DNA of 64,000 bases, taken from contig CP054189.1 in the NCBI GenBank assembly GCA_015709495.1, positions 1,054,001-1,118,000 on the forward strand, in the 5' to 3' direction. The notes under the pieces were generated by a model. That model saw nothing but the letters and a program-made list of their open reading frames with translations. It made no database searches and was not told the DNA's origin. The number at the start of each line of letters is the position of its first letter. Position 1 is the first letter of the stretch. A program made the position numbers and the translations under genes. The stretch comes from Chthonomonadaceae bacterium. Lineage in GTDB: Bacteria; Armatimonadota; Fimbriimonadia; Fimbriimonadales; Fimbriimonadaceae. Positions 27,207 to 36,445 of this stretch are shown in pieces.

Positions 27207-28325
27207 ATGTCGGACCTATCTGAAGATCGTAAACGGCAGATTCGCGAAGAGGAGGAGGCGCGGTTTCGGGCGCGGCTCCAAGAAGAGCAGGCTTACCGGG
27301 AGCACGTGCGCCGGGAGTTAGAGGCCCAACAAGCCGAGCAGCAGGAGGCTGCTTTTCGCGAGCAGGTGCGAAGGGAACTCGAGTCGGGCGGAGCGCAGCA
27401 GGCTCCTCCTCCCAGGCCCCAGGAGCCCGCCCAAGCCCCAGGCTTCGACGTCGGGCCCAGCCCCTCCGGCGCGCCGAGCCCCCGCTCCACGGCTCGAAAG
27501 CCCCGGAAGTCCTCTCGCAAGACGGTGGGGGCGCTAATGGTCGTGGGCGCGGTCGCTTCGATCGCCGCTGCGGTGGTCATGGGGTTCAAGGTGCCTTTTC
27601 TAAGCCCGAAAACGGAGTCTGAATTCACGATTGAGGCCGGCGAGGGCGCGGAACCCCCCGCTCCAGTCGCCGTAACCAACGACCTTCTCGATCCGGCCGA
27701 CTTCGAAGGCTTGCCTGGGTCCGTGCCGAAAATCGACCTTGCCGCGAAGCCTCCCGCCTCCACGGCTTCCTCGGCGACAGCCAAGTCCGCGGCGTCCGCC
27801 TCAACGGAAAAGCCCAGGGAATCGACGGGAACAGCCACCAAGTCCTCGCCTCCCCCCAAATCAAGGTCATCGACCACCAGCGGTTCTTCGGCTGCGCCTT
27901 CGGGCCGGTCGATTCTGGGCGGGCAGGCGAGCCTGCCGCTCACCTCAGAATGGGCCGTCAAGACCGACAGCGCGAGGCAATTCGAGGCGGTCTGGGTCGA
28001 TCCTGGCGGCCACGAGTGGTTTCTTGGCTGCCGCTTCATGGACCTGCGGAGTGGCGAGGGGCTGGAGCAGTTCGCCGCGCGAATGATGGAGGATGTCGAC
28101 CCGGACGACTACACGGTCGTCGAGTCGGGCTACATCGAGATCGGCGGCGTGACGGGCAAGTACTTCGTTGCCGAAACGCGAAACGTGGCCAACGGATTTG
28201 GAATCGGGGCGATGGCGGTTGTCGGCGGGCGAGGGGTTACGCTGGCCGCTCTGGGTTTCGGGGACCCTTGGGGAGAAAACCGGAGGATCATGCAGCAGTG
28301 GATCGAGGCGGTGAGGTTCAGATGA
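27207..28325 (+). CDS. membrane-anchored protein with coiled-coil start, Ser/Pro linker and unknown C-terminal domain
   Basis: This protein is about 372 residues. Residues 1-65 are Glu/Arg/Gln-rich and form a predicted coiled coil with repeats of EEQAYREHVRRELE. A Pro-rich stretch precedes one membrane span (about 112-135), then a Ser/Lys/Pro/Thr-rich linker (about 190-240). The last 120 residues form a compact domain (SEWAVKTDSARQFEAVW and so on) I do not recognise. Topology is probably N-in, C-out. ATG 27207 fits related proteins that begin MSDLSEDRKRQI; a GTG at 27198 is also possible. It overlaps the next gene by ATGA, so the C-terminal domain may serve the VWA protein. Confidence 0.65.
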   Translation: MSDLSEDRKRQIREEEEARFRARLQEEQAYREHVRRELEAQQAEQQEAAFREQVRRELESGGAQQAPPPRPQEPAQAPGFDVGPSPSGAPSPRSTARKPRKSSRKTVGALMVVGAVASIAAAVVMGFKVPFLSPKTESEFTIEAGEGAEPPAPVAVTNDLLDPADFEGLPGSVPKIDLAAKPPASTASSATAKSAASASTEKPRESTGTATKSSPPPKSRSSTTSGSSAAPSGRSILGGQASLPLTSEWAVKTDSARQFEAVWVDPGGHEWFLGCRFMDLRSGEGLEQFAARMMEDVDPDDYTVVESGYIEIGGVTGKYFVAETRNVANGFGIGAMAVVGGRGVTLAALGFGDPWGENRRIMQQWIEAVRFR

Positions 28326-30865
28326 AGAGATCGAAAGGGGGTTCGATTCGTGCAACGCGGAACGTCGGCGGACTCGCATTGGCCGCGGTCCTGGGGTTGG
28401 CGCTTCCCGCAAGAATCGATTCGTGGGGGACTCTCACGGGCCGGATTCCTTTGAGTGAGGACCAGCGGACCAAGATCAACTTGCTCATCACGAACTTCGC
28501 GGTCGATCCTACGACGATGGCGGCGGAGCTCCAGCCTCGAAGCGGTCCACATCCCATTCATCAGTTCATCGTTTCGCAGGCGTACAGGATGCTCCAGGCC
28601 GACCCGGCCTTCGGAGAAGAAGGGGAGAGCGGTTTCCCCGCGCTTCACAGCATCAACGCATGGGACGGCGTGGAGCACACGGACAAGGGAATGATGGCGC
28701 GAAGAGGGGTCGGCATCGTCGACGCGGACGCGCCCGATCTCGCGCCCACATTCCGGGGGGCCGGAGGGCCGAGCGCCGACGCTGAGCTGACTTTGGGCAA
28801 CGCCTGGAACCCTGAGTATTCGGGTAGGGCGCACTATTGGAATCCTTGGCTCGGAGCGGGAGGAAAGAGCGCCGAGGAAGGCTCGGGAGACGCGCCCTGG
28901 GCCGCGGGAGAGTATTATGCCAGGCTCGTTCAGGCGATTGAAACGGGAGGCTCCGAGCAGGACAAAGCCCACTTTGCCGCCTATATGGCGCACTACGTTT
29001 CCGATGTCGCCAGCGCCAAGCACGCCGATGCATTTGAGGTGAGCGGGGGAACGCTTAAACGGCTGCGCGAACTTGCGGACACGTGGTATGCCGGGCTCGG
29101 AGAAGATCCGGACACTTACATCAACAGCGCGCCGGTGATTCAGGCGGAGACCCTTTTGCGGGACGAGGTGCTGCGAATCAACCCCTCGGTCGCCAACGCC
29201 TACTGGAGGCGAGTGGAAGACAACATCAGAGCCAATGCGTACCTTCGTCCGGGCAGCATCATGAAAGTGGACATCATGCCGCAGTCGATACGGTCGAGCG
29301 TTGCGGCCTACCTGGACTATCTGTATAAAGGCAAGAAGGAGAACAAGTCTTACGCTCAGTTTTATAGCTACTTCGATCCGTTCTATTTTAACGGGCCTCT
29401 CTATGATCCCCTCAACGGATACCCGGATTATGAGGCGGCGACGCCGATGAGCGAGCATCTGCACTACGAAACCAACCCGGATCACTATGCCACTGCCAGG
29501 GCCGCCACCCGCGAAAACCGAACTCTGCTTCCGACGGACAATCTCAGGCGACACTATTACGGCCTCCGGGCGCCCGAGGCGTTTTATGGGTTCAAGGAGA
29601 AGGAGCGACGCGAAGCGAGGATCGACGTGATGGCGAACCTCGTGAAGGCGTGCTCGCTCGAAGCGCACGGCCCCAACATCGCCGATTACAAAGCGTTCAA
29701 TCATGCGGGCTATCGCGAGTACATGGACACGGCCATTAAGTACACGTTCAACGCTTTTCGGGCTAGCATTTCGGCCCTTAGAATCGAGCCATACTATACT
29801 TTGGAGAAGGACAACGACTTTCGAATGCGGATCGTTGTTAAGAACCTGGCGGACGAAGCCGCCTCGCTTTCGGGGCTGCGACTCTACCGACTGGAGTCTT
29901 CGGCCGAGGGGGCCAAGATCGTGCGCCAGTGGGACCTCAAGCTAAGCGGCACGGTTCCAGCAAAGGGCGAGCACGTCGTCAAGGGCACGATTCGAAAAGT
30001 AGAACTGCCCGAGGGGACCGACCCGGTGTTCGATGTCGAGGTACGGGCTTCGTATCGGGAAACTCCGGACTCCGGGGTGCAGCGAAGGAGGGCGCAAAAG
30101 CGGGCTCAGAGCATCATCCACAACCCTACTTCGGTCGGCGATGTGGGCTATGAGGCCGGACCGCTCGACATCGCCGTCGTGCTCGATACGACTTCTTCGA
30201 TGGGCCGAATGCTGGCTTCGATGCGGGAGAACGCGATTCGGATCGTCGAGGACCTCCGACTCAAGACGAAAGACATTCGACTCTGTGTGGTGTCTTTCCG
30301 CGATGCGAAGGCCGATAAGAACAACGCCTTCGAGGCCCATAACTTCACTACCGACCTCGGCAAACAGTTCGAGCGCATGAGGGTGTGGGAGCCCATAGGC
30401 GGCGGCGATTGGCCCGAGGACCAACTCCGGGGAATCGAGCTCGCGCTGAACTTCTGGAAGAACGAAAAGCCGTCGTCGCGGATCCCCACGAAGATCGTCA
30501 TCGTGATTTCGGACGCGCCCGCCCATGCGCCCGATAGCGGCGGACGAACCATCACGAAGATTGCCGACCTAGCCGAACGCGTCGACCCCGCCCACATCTA
30601 TCCGATCGTTGTGGGATCGGACACCAACGCTAAAGCCCATGCCGAGAAGCTCGCGTCGCTCACGGGCGGCAAGGTGCTGTCTTCGACTTCCGGCGCCGAC
30701 GTTGCCGATCTATTGCTCGAGGCGGTCGAGACGGGAATCCGGGAGCATGGCGCCCCTCCAGAGGCCGCGGCGAGCGTTCCGTGGTCGTCGGTCGCTTTTT
30801 ACGGCGGGCTCGGGTTGCTTCTTGCTGGCGGAGCCGTACTGCTCGCGGGTCGGCGGGGCGCATAA
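28322..30865 (+). CDS. secreted phospholipase C-like / VWA-domain protein with C-terminal anchor
   Basis: This is an 847-residue exported protein. After a signal-like segment (MKRSKGGSIRATRNVGGLAL) comes a helical domain (about 40-330) with HPIHQFIVSQAY, NAWDGVEHTD and AHYVSDVASAKHADAFE. These spaced His/Asp residues resemble zinc-dependent phospholipase C / S1-P1 nucleases. A beta-rich spacer follows. The von Willebrand A domain starts near residue 615 with VVLDTTSSM, a MIDAS DxTxS variant, and contains a conserved VISDAP strand. A final span and RRGA anchor it. The start overlaps the upstream stop (ATGA). Metal-dependent adhesion plus hydrolysis at the cell surface is plausible but inferred. 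Confidence 0.7.
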   Translation: MKRSKGGSIRATRNVGGLALAAVLGLALPARIDSWGTLTGRIPLSEDQRTKINLLITNFAVDPTTMAAELQPRSGPHPIHQFIVSQAYRMLQADPAFGEEGESGFPALHSINAWDGVEHTDKGMMARRGVGIVDADAPDLAPTFRGAGGPSADAELTLGNAWNPEYSGRAHYWNPWLGAGGKSAEEGSGDAPWAAGEYYARLVQAIETGGSEQDKAHFAAYMAHYVSDVASAKHADAFEVSGGTLKRLRELADTWYAGLGEDPDTYINSAPVIQAETLLRDEVLRINPSVANAYWRRVEDNIRANAYLRPGSIMKVDIMPQSIRSSVAAYLDYLYKGKKENKSYAQFYSYFDPFYFNGPLYDPLNGYPDYEAATPMSEHLHYETNPDHYATARAATRENRTLLPTDNLRRHYYGLRAPEAFYGFKEKERREARIDVMANLVKACSLEAHGPNIADYKAFNHAGYREYMDTAIKYTFNAFRASISALRIEPYYTLEKDNDFRMRIVVKNLADEAASLSGLRLYRLESSAEGAKIVRQWDLKLSGTVPAKGEHVVKGTIRKVELPEGTDPVFDVEVRASYRETPDSGVQRRRAQKRAQSIIHNPTSVGDVGYEAGPLDIAVVLDTTSSMGRMLASMRENAIRIVEDLRLKTKDIRLCVVSFRDAKADKNNAFEAHNFTTDLGKQFERMRVWEPIGGGDWPEDQLRGIELALNFWKNEKPSSRIPTKIVIVISDAPAHAPDSGGRTITKIADLAERVDPAHIYPIVVGSDTNAKAHAEKLASLTGGKVLSSTSGADVADLLLEAVETGIREHGAPPEAAASVPWSSVAFYGGLGLLLAGGAVLLAGRRGA

Positions 30866-30882
30866 ACAGGCGCAAGCGGGCT

Positions 30883-30902
30883 GGGGCTCGATCCGAAGCC
30901 CC
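30883..30902. other. hairpin between convergent genes
   Basis: GGGGCT (30883-30888) and AGCCCC (30897-30902) form a six-base-pair stem between two converging genes. There is no T-tract on either strand, so termination is only a guess. Confidence 0.3.
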
Positions 30903-30929
30903 AACCTCGCAAATCGCCCGAAGCCGAAC

Positions 30930-31598
30930 CTACCTTCGACGGCGGCGGAGCAGCGCAACGATGCCGATTCCCAAGGCGCCCATGGTCGCAGGCTCCGGAA
31001 CCGCCGTGATGATTCGCATCTGATCTCCAGGGTTCGATGCGGTCCAATCGACTTCGATCTCGTTCGCCGCGTGGAAGATCACGTTGTCGGTGGGCATTTC
31101 CAACCCCCGATCCCCAAAGTGCGTCGTCGGGATGTTCGCCGCCGGTACTGAAGGGTCGATCAGGTAGTCGGACAGCATGAAGTGGTCATTGGCAGCGGAG
31201 CTTCGATGGTTCGAAATCAACCCGAGGATGGGGTTGGTGGTTCGGAACCTCGTCGTCACGCTCTTCGTTCCGCTCGGATCGAAGTACAGGTAGTAGCTTT
31301 CGATGCTCGTTCCCGCAGCGATGAAGTTGTCGTTGTTGTTCGCGTGCGAGGTGACGTTTGTGGGGTACGACACCGGTGGAACGATGCTGATCACGAGGTC
31401 TTGCGACAGCGTATACGAAGCGCGTTCCGTCCAGTATCGAACGAGGGCGGTGGGGTCGTCGTAAGGCGCGGCCTTGTAGTTCATCACGTTGGGATCGGTG
31501 ACGAGCAAGGCGGGTCCGCTGACGACGCTGATGCTGGCATACGACGTTCCAGCAACGGCAAGGCAGAGCGCCCCTGCGGCGATCGGTTTTCGTATCAT
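30930..31598 (-). CDS. PEP-CTERM sorting-domain protein
   Basis: This 222-residue secreted protein has a signal peptide (MIRKPIAAGALCLAVAGTSYA). Its C-terminus has the tripartite PEP-CTERM form: VPEPATMGALGIGIVALL, then RRRRR. The PEP motif, hydrophobic helix and Arg tail mark substrates of exosortase-type enzymes. The middle domain is a beta-rich, Asn/Thr-rich module without catalytic motifs. AAGGAGAG lies just upstream of the ATG, and a TATAAT hexamer stands at 31665-31670 on the minus strand. Its likely site is the cell surface or extracellular matrix. Confidence 0.85.
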   Translation of the reverse strand: MIRKPIAAGALCLAVAGTSYASISVVSGPALLVTDPNVMNYKAAPYDDPTALVRYWTERASYTLSQDLVISIVPPVSYPTNVTSHANNNDNFIAAGTSIESYYLYFDPSGTKSVTTRFRTTNPILGLISNHRSSAANDHFMLSDYLIDPSVPAANIPTTHFGDRGLEMPTDNVIFHAANEIEVDWTASNPGDQMRIITAVPEPATMGALGIGIVALLRRRRR

Positions 31599-31664
31599 AT
31601 TGGACTCTCCTTTGTGCGAACCGCGGGCGAGCTATCGCGCACCCAGCCATTCAGATCACTACGA

Positions 31665-31670
31665 ATTATA
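31665..31670 (-). promoter_or_regulatory. -10 hexamer of the PEP-CTERM gene
   Basis: A perfect TATAAT on the minus strand lies 66 bases before the ATG at 31598. The -35 region is weak by eye. Confidence 0.4.
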
Positions 31671-31759
31671 CATGACTTTTCTGCGAGTGGAGGCCAAGAA
31701 GCAGGACAGACCGCCCCCGCGAATCGCGAGAACGGTCTGCGCCCTCAGGGAGGCAATGA

Positions 31760-32494
31760 CTACTTCCTGCGGCGACGAAGCAATGCAGCGGCTCCGAGTC
31801 CCAAAGCGATCATCGAAGAAGGCTCCGGAACGACCTCGGCCTTCATCCAAAACGACACAACGCTGCTTTGATCGTAGCGGATGGTCGGCGCAGCTTGGGG
31901 CTGCGTGGTCGGGTGGGTCGTGAGGCGTAGCCAGCGAGCGGCAGTGCCATCGATGTACTGGTAGTCCAGCCGATAGGATGCGTTGCCCGTATGGCTAACC
32001 GAGTTGTCGACCTTCGCGGTTCCACCGGCTACAAGATGGGACGCCGTGGAGCCTGAGAAGTTAGGCTCTTGGAACATCACCTCTTGGCCGTCGGCGTACC
32101 CTTCGAACGTTCCGAAGTTGTACACGTCAGTTCCGTTCAATGTGTCCGTAACATCATCGATCCAGAGTCGAATCGGGTTCGAGATGTTCGTGTTCTTGAT
32201 GCGAATGTTCTCAATCGTCCCAGCAACTCCATCCAACACGCCGTTCGCAGTCGTGCCCGCGAAGGCCGTGAGGGGGTCGGTGGCCATCGTAAAAGTGAAC
32301 AACTGCCAAGTGCTGTTGGTGTGGAGCGTTTGACCGTCGAGATTGACCCATTCGATCCCCCCAGACGTTCCACCGTTCTCGCCGATAGCGGCCGAAGTCC
32401 CGGTTTCACGGGTCCCAAAAGAAATCATGAGGCCTTGCGACATGGAAGCGGCTGCAAGCGCCGCCAGCGCAAGCGTACCAAGCGTTCGATTCAT
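31760..32494 (-). CDS. PEP-CTERM sorting-domain protein
   Basis: This 244-residue secreted protein has a signal peptide (MNRTLGTLALAALAAASMSQG). Its end carries VPEPSSMIALGLGAAALLRRRRK, a PEP-CTERM signal. The body has a jelly-roll-like pattern with WINVDGQTL-type and IRLWIDDVTDTLNG strands, similar to carbohydrate-binding PEP-CTERM proteins, but no enzyme motif. ATG 32494 is supported by AAGGAGGA six bases upstream; an in-frame start at 32593 is not. It is a separate transcription unit from the next PEP-CTERM gene, with its own TATAAT at 32627-32632. Confidence 0.85.
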   Translation of the reverse strand: MNRTLGTLALAALAAASMSQGLMISFGTRETGTSAAIGENGGTSGGIEWVNLDGQTLHTNSTWQLFTFTMATDPLTAFAGTTANGVLDGVAGTIENIRIKNTNISNPIRLWIDDVTDTLNGTDVYNFGTFEGYADGQEVMFQEPNFSGSTASHLVAGGTAKVDNSVSHTGNASYRLDYQYIDGTAARWLRLTTHPTTQPQAAPTIRYDQSSVVSFWMKAEVVPEPSSMIALGLGAAALLRRRRK

Positions 32495-32790
32495 TATGCG
32501 TTCCTCCTTCAGCCGGGGAAAGCCGGCCGTTGACGTATCTGACATCCAGACCTGAAGCAAACGATTTCCGCGCCGTAGGTCGCAATCGATCATCGTTCGG
32601 GCAGCAACGCACCCGATCTCATGAACATTATAGTAAGTTCTGCGTTGATCGGGAAGCCTGTACGAATTATGAGGGTCAAACCTGGCAATGTTTGCAGGTC
32701 GGCGAAGCGTGCGGGAGTCGTTCCGTTGCTCGGACTTGACCGGGCCGCATGGGGCGACAGACCGCGCCTGAAGGCGTTACAATCAACGAC
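32495..32790. promoter_or_regulatory. intergenic region with TATAAT promoter element
   Basis: This is a 296-base divergent gap between the PEP-CTERM gene (-) and the GH20 gene (+). On the minus strand a perfect TATAAT lies at 32627-32632, giving a leader of about 125 bases. I find no clear forward promoter, gene or repeat. Confidence 0.45.
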
Positions 32791-35112
32791 ATGACGCTCG
32801 CCGCCACGTGCCTCGTCGCCGCAGGACTCGCCTTATTCGCTCGCGACTCCTCCTCGCTTCCCGCCCTCTTTCCCTATCCGCAACGGATGACGCCGCTCGA
32901 GGACTCGCCATTTGCGGCCTCGCAAGGCACCCTGGTCTTCGATTCGAGCGGTAGCCTGGGCGGTCAGTTGCTCGCCGAACGGCTTCGAGCGTTGGTTGGA
33001 GAGGGGGTTCGACTTTCCGGCGAGCGAGCCGACGCGGACCGGGACCAGGTGATCGCATTCCTTCCCGCATTGCCCCAGCATGGCGTTCGGTATGAGGGCT
33101 ACCGCCTTACGATCGGGAATCGGCGCATCGAGGTTCGCTATGTCGATCCCGCAGGGGCGCTTCATGCCGCCCAAACGCTGATTCAACTCTTGCCTCCGGC
33201 TCCTTCGAACCCGCGGCAACGAACTTCGCGAGTCGAGATACCCGCGATGGAGATCGCCGACTGGCCCCGGTTTTCGTGGAGGGGGATGCACCTCGACGTG
33301 TCGCGACACTTCTTCCCTGTGGAGGACATCAAGCGCTACCTCGACTCTCTCGCGCTCCACAAGATGAACGTGTTCCATTGGCACCTGACCGACGACGGGG
33401 GCTGGCGAATGCAGAGCGACCGCTACCCCAAGCTCACCGAGGTCGGAGCTTGGCGGGTCGATACCGGCGGCCAGTGGCCGGGAGGCAACTGGAACTATTC
33501 GGAACTCAGGTTCCCTGGACCGAACTCGGGCAAGAAGCTATATGGCGGCTACTACACGAAGGAGCAGATTCGGGACATTGTAAAGTACGCGGCGGACCGC
33601 AACATCACCGTTGTGCCGGAGATCGAGATGCCGGGCCATTCGTTGCCCGCGCTCGTCGCCTACCCTGAGCTAGGCTGCGACAACGTAGAGCCGTTCCCGG
33701 AGCCCGGGTTCAACCGGACGAACAACTTCTGCCCCGGAAAGGACGAAACGCTCGAATTCCTCGAAGCCATCCTCGACGAAACGCTCGACCTGTTCCCTTC
33801 GAAGTTCATTCACATCGGCGCTGACGAGGTCTGGAAGGGGTTCTGGCAGAAGTGCCCGAAGTGCCAAGAACGGATTCGCACCGAAGGGCTCGCCGTCAAC
33901 AATGGCCACTCACCTGAGGAGAACCTCCAGAGTTGGCTCGTTCGGCGCGTCGAAAGCTACCTTTGGCGCAAGGGAAGAAGGCTCGTCGGATGGGATGAAA
34001 TCCTCGAAGGCGGGCTCGCGCCTGGGGCGACCGTCATGTCGTGGCGCGGGATTGCCGGAGGGATCGCGGCTGCGAAGGCGGGGCAAGACGTTGTGATGTC
34101 GCCGACTTCGCATTGCTACTTCGACTACAGCTACGAGACCACGCCGGTTCGGCACGTTTATTCGTGGGATCCCGTGCCCGCAGACCTGAGCCCCGAGGAA
34201 GCGAAGCACGTCCTGGGGGGCCAGGCCAACGTCTGGACGGAGTGGATTCCAACATGGGAAAGGGTCGAGACGATGATCTTCCCGAGGATGCTCGCGACGG
34301 CGGAAGTGCTCTGGACCGAAAAGTCCGCTCTCGACTGGAACAGCTTCGAATCGCGGCTGGCCCGGTATTTCCCCCGACTCGACGCGATGGGGATCGCCTA
34401 TCACATGCCGAAACCGACGATCGCCGCCGGCGCGGTGCTGTTCGACGACGTTACGCGGGTCGAGATCGATGTGCCCGAGGGAATGCCCTTCCTTCTCAGA
34501 TTCACGTCGGACGGGAGTCTGCCGACGGGAGATTCCCGCCTGTATGACGGGCCGATCGAAGTCCGGGAATCGTCGGTTCTGACGTTCTCCTACGTCAACT
34601 CGCAAGGCAAAGCGGGCGACCCTGCACGGATCGAGTGCAAGAAGTATCTTCCCGAAAAAGAGGTTCGGGGGCTCGCAGAAGGGTGGTCCGCCAGGCTGTT
34701 TGCGGGTCGGTGGTCGAGCGTCCCCTCGTTCGAAGAGCTATCCCCCTCGGCTTCTGGGAGGGCGCTTTCGGTGAGCTTCGCCGATCCGGCTTCGAGCTTG
34801 GAAAGCCTGACCCTGCCTCGCGAGAACTTCGCGTTGGAGTTCGAGGGCTTCTTCCGAGTGGAGTCGCCGGGGGTCTACACCTTCAGCTTGGGTAGCGACG
34901 ACGGATCGGTGCTGTGGATCGCGGGCGCGAAGCTGATCGACAACGACGGGCTTCATGGTTACTTGGAGAAGTCGGCGTCGGTCGCGCTCAAGCCGGGTTA
35001 CTATCCGCTTCGAGTGGGGATGTTTCAGGCAGGGGGCGCAAGGTCGCTGTCGCTAAACGTCGAGGGGCCGGGCCTCGCCAAGGGCCAGGTCAAGGCCTGG
35101 AGCCGCCCCTAG
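32791..35112 (+). CDS. secreted beta-N-acetylhexosaminidase, GH20, with PA14 domain
   Basis: This 773-residue exported glycosidase removes terminal GlcNAc/GalNAc, probably from chitin- or peptidoglycan-derived sugars. ATG 32791 gives a signal peptide (MTLAATCLVAAGLALFA). Residues 25-150 are the GH20b domain. The catalytic barrel runs from about 155 to 520, with HLTDDGGWRMQSDRYPKLTEVGAW, EIEMPGHSLPALVAYPE and the catalytic Asp-Glu pair in HIGADEVWKG (Asp345, Glu346). A chitobiase C-terminal beta domain (about 555-630) is followed by a PA14 module (about 640-770), with VYTFSLGSDDGSVLWI, which likely binds carbohydrate. It is monocistronic; tRNA-Lys follows. Confidence 0.93.
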   Translation: MTLAATCLVAAGLALFARDSSSLPALFPYPQRMTPLEDSPFAASQGTLVFDSSGSLGGQLLAERLRALVGEGVRLSGERADADRDQVIAFLPALPQHGVRYEGYRLTIGNRRIEVRYVDPAGALHAAQTLIQLLPPAPSNPRQRTSRVEIPAMEIADWPRFSWRGMHLDVSRHFFPVEDIKRYLDSLALHKMNVFHWHLTDDGGWRMQSDRYPKLTEVGAWRVDTGGQWPGGNWNYSELRFPGPNSGKKLYGGYYTKEQIRDIVKYAADRNITVVPEIEMPGHSLPALVAYPELGCDNVEPFPEPGFNRTNNFCPGKDETLEFLEAILDETLDLFPSKFIHIGADEVWKGFWQKCPKCQERIRTEGLAVNNGHSPEENLQSWLVRRVESYLWRKGRRLVGWDEILEGGLAPGATVMSWRGIAGGIAAAKAGQDVVMSPTSHCYFDYSYETTPVRHVYSWDPVPADLSPEEAKHVLGGQANVWTEWIPTWERVETMIFPRMLATAEVLWTEKSALDWNSFESRLARYFPRLDAMGIAYHMPKPTIAAGAVLFDDVTRVEIDVPEGMPFLLRFTSDGSLPTGDSRLYDGPIEVRESSVLTFSYVNSQGKAGDPARIECKKYLPEKEVRGLAEGWSARLFAGRWSSVPSFEELSPSASGRALSVSFADPASSLESLTLPRENFALEFEGFFRVESPGVYTFSLGSDDGSVLWIAGAKLIDNDGLHGYLEKSASVALKPGYYPLRVGMFQAGGARSLSLNVEGPGLAKGQVKAWSRP

Positions 35113-35203
35113 AGGCGAACCCGAAGCTGCGGAAAACGAGGGTGCAGGGCCTCCGGGGTCCTGCCTCTCCGACCCCCCGAATCGGGTATCTTTCTTGCTC
35201 CGT

Positions 35204-35279
<76 letters not shown>

Positions 35280-35387
35280 AACTCCGATCTGGCCTTCTCT
35301 TGCTTGTGGAAGGGCACCAGAGTCCTGATGCTTGGGAAAACCGTTGCCTGTTGTGTCCGGTAGGGCGAGATAAAATAGCACTTATTC

Positions 35388-36155
35388 ATGCGTCGAATTC
35401 GCTCCGTTCGACTTGGCAAAGAGGGCATCGACCGCCTCGTTCTCGCGATGGAATCGAAGCAACGGCGGGACTCGCCAGGCCAGAGGCTGACTCGTGACCA
35501 AAAGGGGGCGATGCTGGGCGGCCTCAGCGTGGCCACTGTTGACAAACTGCTTCAAGGTCGGGTCGTGGACCGAGCCACGGCGGAACTGGCATTCCGTGCT
35601 GTCGGCCTTTCCTTGTCAAACGAGGACATCGTCCCAGGAACTGATACGCAACTTGAAGACGAACGAAGTGGACCTGACCAGTTGGCGGAGATTGGCAAGC
35701 CTCGGAGCAGGAAAGCTCTCCTGACCGTCGCCGTCGTTTCGACGGTCGCTGTTGCGTGGGTCGCTCAGGTGGCCATTGTCGGAATGGGTGGAAAGGATGT
35801 AAATAGGAACGACATGTCCTTTTGGTACGGCACTTGGCGGCTCAAATCAATGAACATCGGCAAGCAGACGACGCCATGCCCGGGCGAAATCACCCATGAC
35901 GGCATTACGACGCCGTGCGAGGCCGAGACCTGGACGCTCAATCCGGACGGAACTGCTGTGATCAACGGCGAGAAGGGGAAGTGGCACACGAAGAACGGCG
36001 AGTTCTCTCTCTTCCTTAAGGGCGTTGGCCACGGCTTCACGGTCAGCCGAGCCGATACGTATTTTATCCTGAGGTACGACGTGCCGTGGCAGACTTGGAG
36101 CGAGTTCTACTTCTTTGAGAGGGCTGAGCCGCAGTCCGAAGGCGCAAGCCGATAA
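35388..36155 (+). CDS. membrane protein with HTH-like N-terminus and lipocalin-like C-terminal domain
   Basis: This 255-residue protein is not assigned to a family. Residues 33-82 (LTRDQKGAMLGGLSVATVDKLLQGRVVDRATAELAF) resemble the degenerate helix-turn-helix that precedes signalling modules in some STAND/NB-ARC-type proteins. One span is at about 107-127. The C-terminal 110 residues alternate in a strand pattern (YGTWRLKSMNIG, TWTLNPDGTAVINGEKGKW, YFILRYDVPWQTWSEFYFF), as in small lipocalin-like barrels, and include two cysteines. It would sense something outside or bind lipid; that is inference. It is the first accessory gene after tRNA-Lys. Confidence 0.55.
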   Translation: MRRIRSVRLGKEGIDRLVLAMESKQRRDSPGQRLTRDQKGAMLGGLSVATVDKLLQGRVVDRATAELAFRAVGLSLSNEDIVPGTDTQLEDERSGPDQLAEIGKPRSRKALLTVAVVSTVAVAWVAQVAIVGMGGKDVNRNDMSFWYGTWRLKSMNIGKQTTPCPGEITHDGITTPCEAETWTLNPDGTAVINGEKGKWHTKNGEFSLFLKGVGHGFTVSRADTYFILRYDVPWQTWSEFYFFERAEPQSEGASR

Positions 36156-36340
36156 GATTCTATAAGTTAAGTTGGCAAGCATATGCACCCTGATTGCCTC
36201 ATGCCATACTGTCGAGGTGTGACCAGAAAGCTCTAGGTTCTCCGACACGATGTAAGCGTCAGTGTCCGGAGTTGGGCATGGTTTGCCCCGTCAAGAGCGA
36301 GGAGATTGAACAGTCAGTCCTCCGAACCTAGGTCGGAGCC
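36156..36340. other. gap, possible left end of a decayed IS
   Basis: There is no gene. The last 90 bases before 36341 are a plausible non-coding left end of an IS3-type element whose orfA start follows. I could not find a matching right inverted repeat. Confidence 0.3.
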
Positions 36341-36445
36341 ATGAGGCAGTCTAAGTTCAACGAGTCAAAGATCGTGGGGATCCTTCAGGAGATCTGGCTG
36401 GACTGCTTGCCACAGAGACTTCAGACACACGGGGGCCCCACGTGA
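36341..36445 (+). pseudogene. IS3-family transposase orfA, 5' fragment
   Basis: The ATG at 36341 starts MRQSKFNESKIVGILQE, which strongly resembles the N-terminus of IS3-type OrfA proteins (MRKSKFTEEQIIGILKE-like). The similarity stops after about 18 residues, and the frame runs into the GTG of the next gene. It is a relic, not an active element. Confidence 0.55.

Noticed and set aside
27950-28321. Upstream extension of the VWA protein
   Set aside because: It overlaps a good gene in another frame, and ATG 28322 gives a signal peptide and ATGA coupling.
30883-30902. Bidirectional terminator
   Set aside because: The hairpin lacks a T-tract on either strand; kept only as a hairpin.
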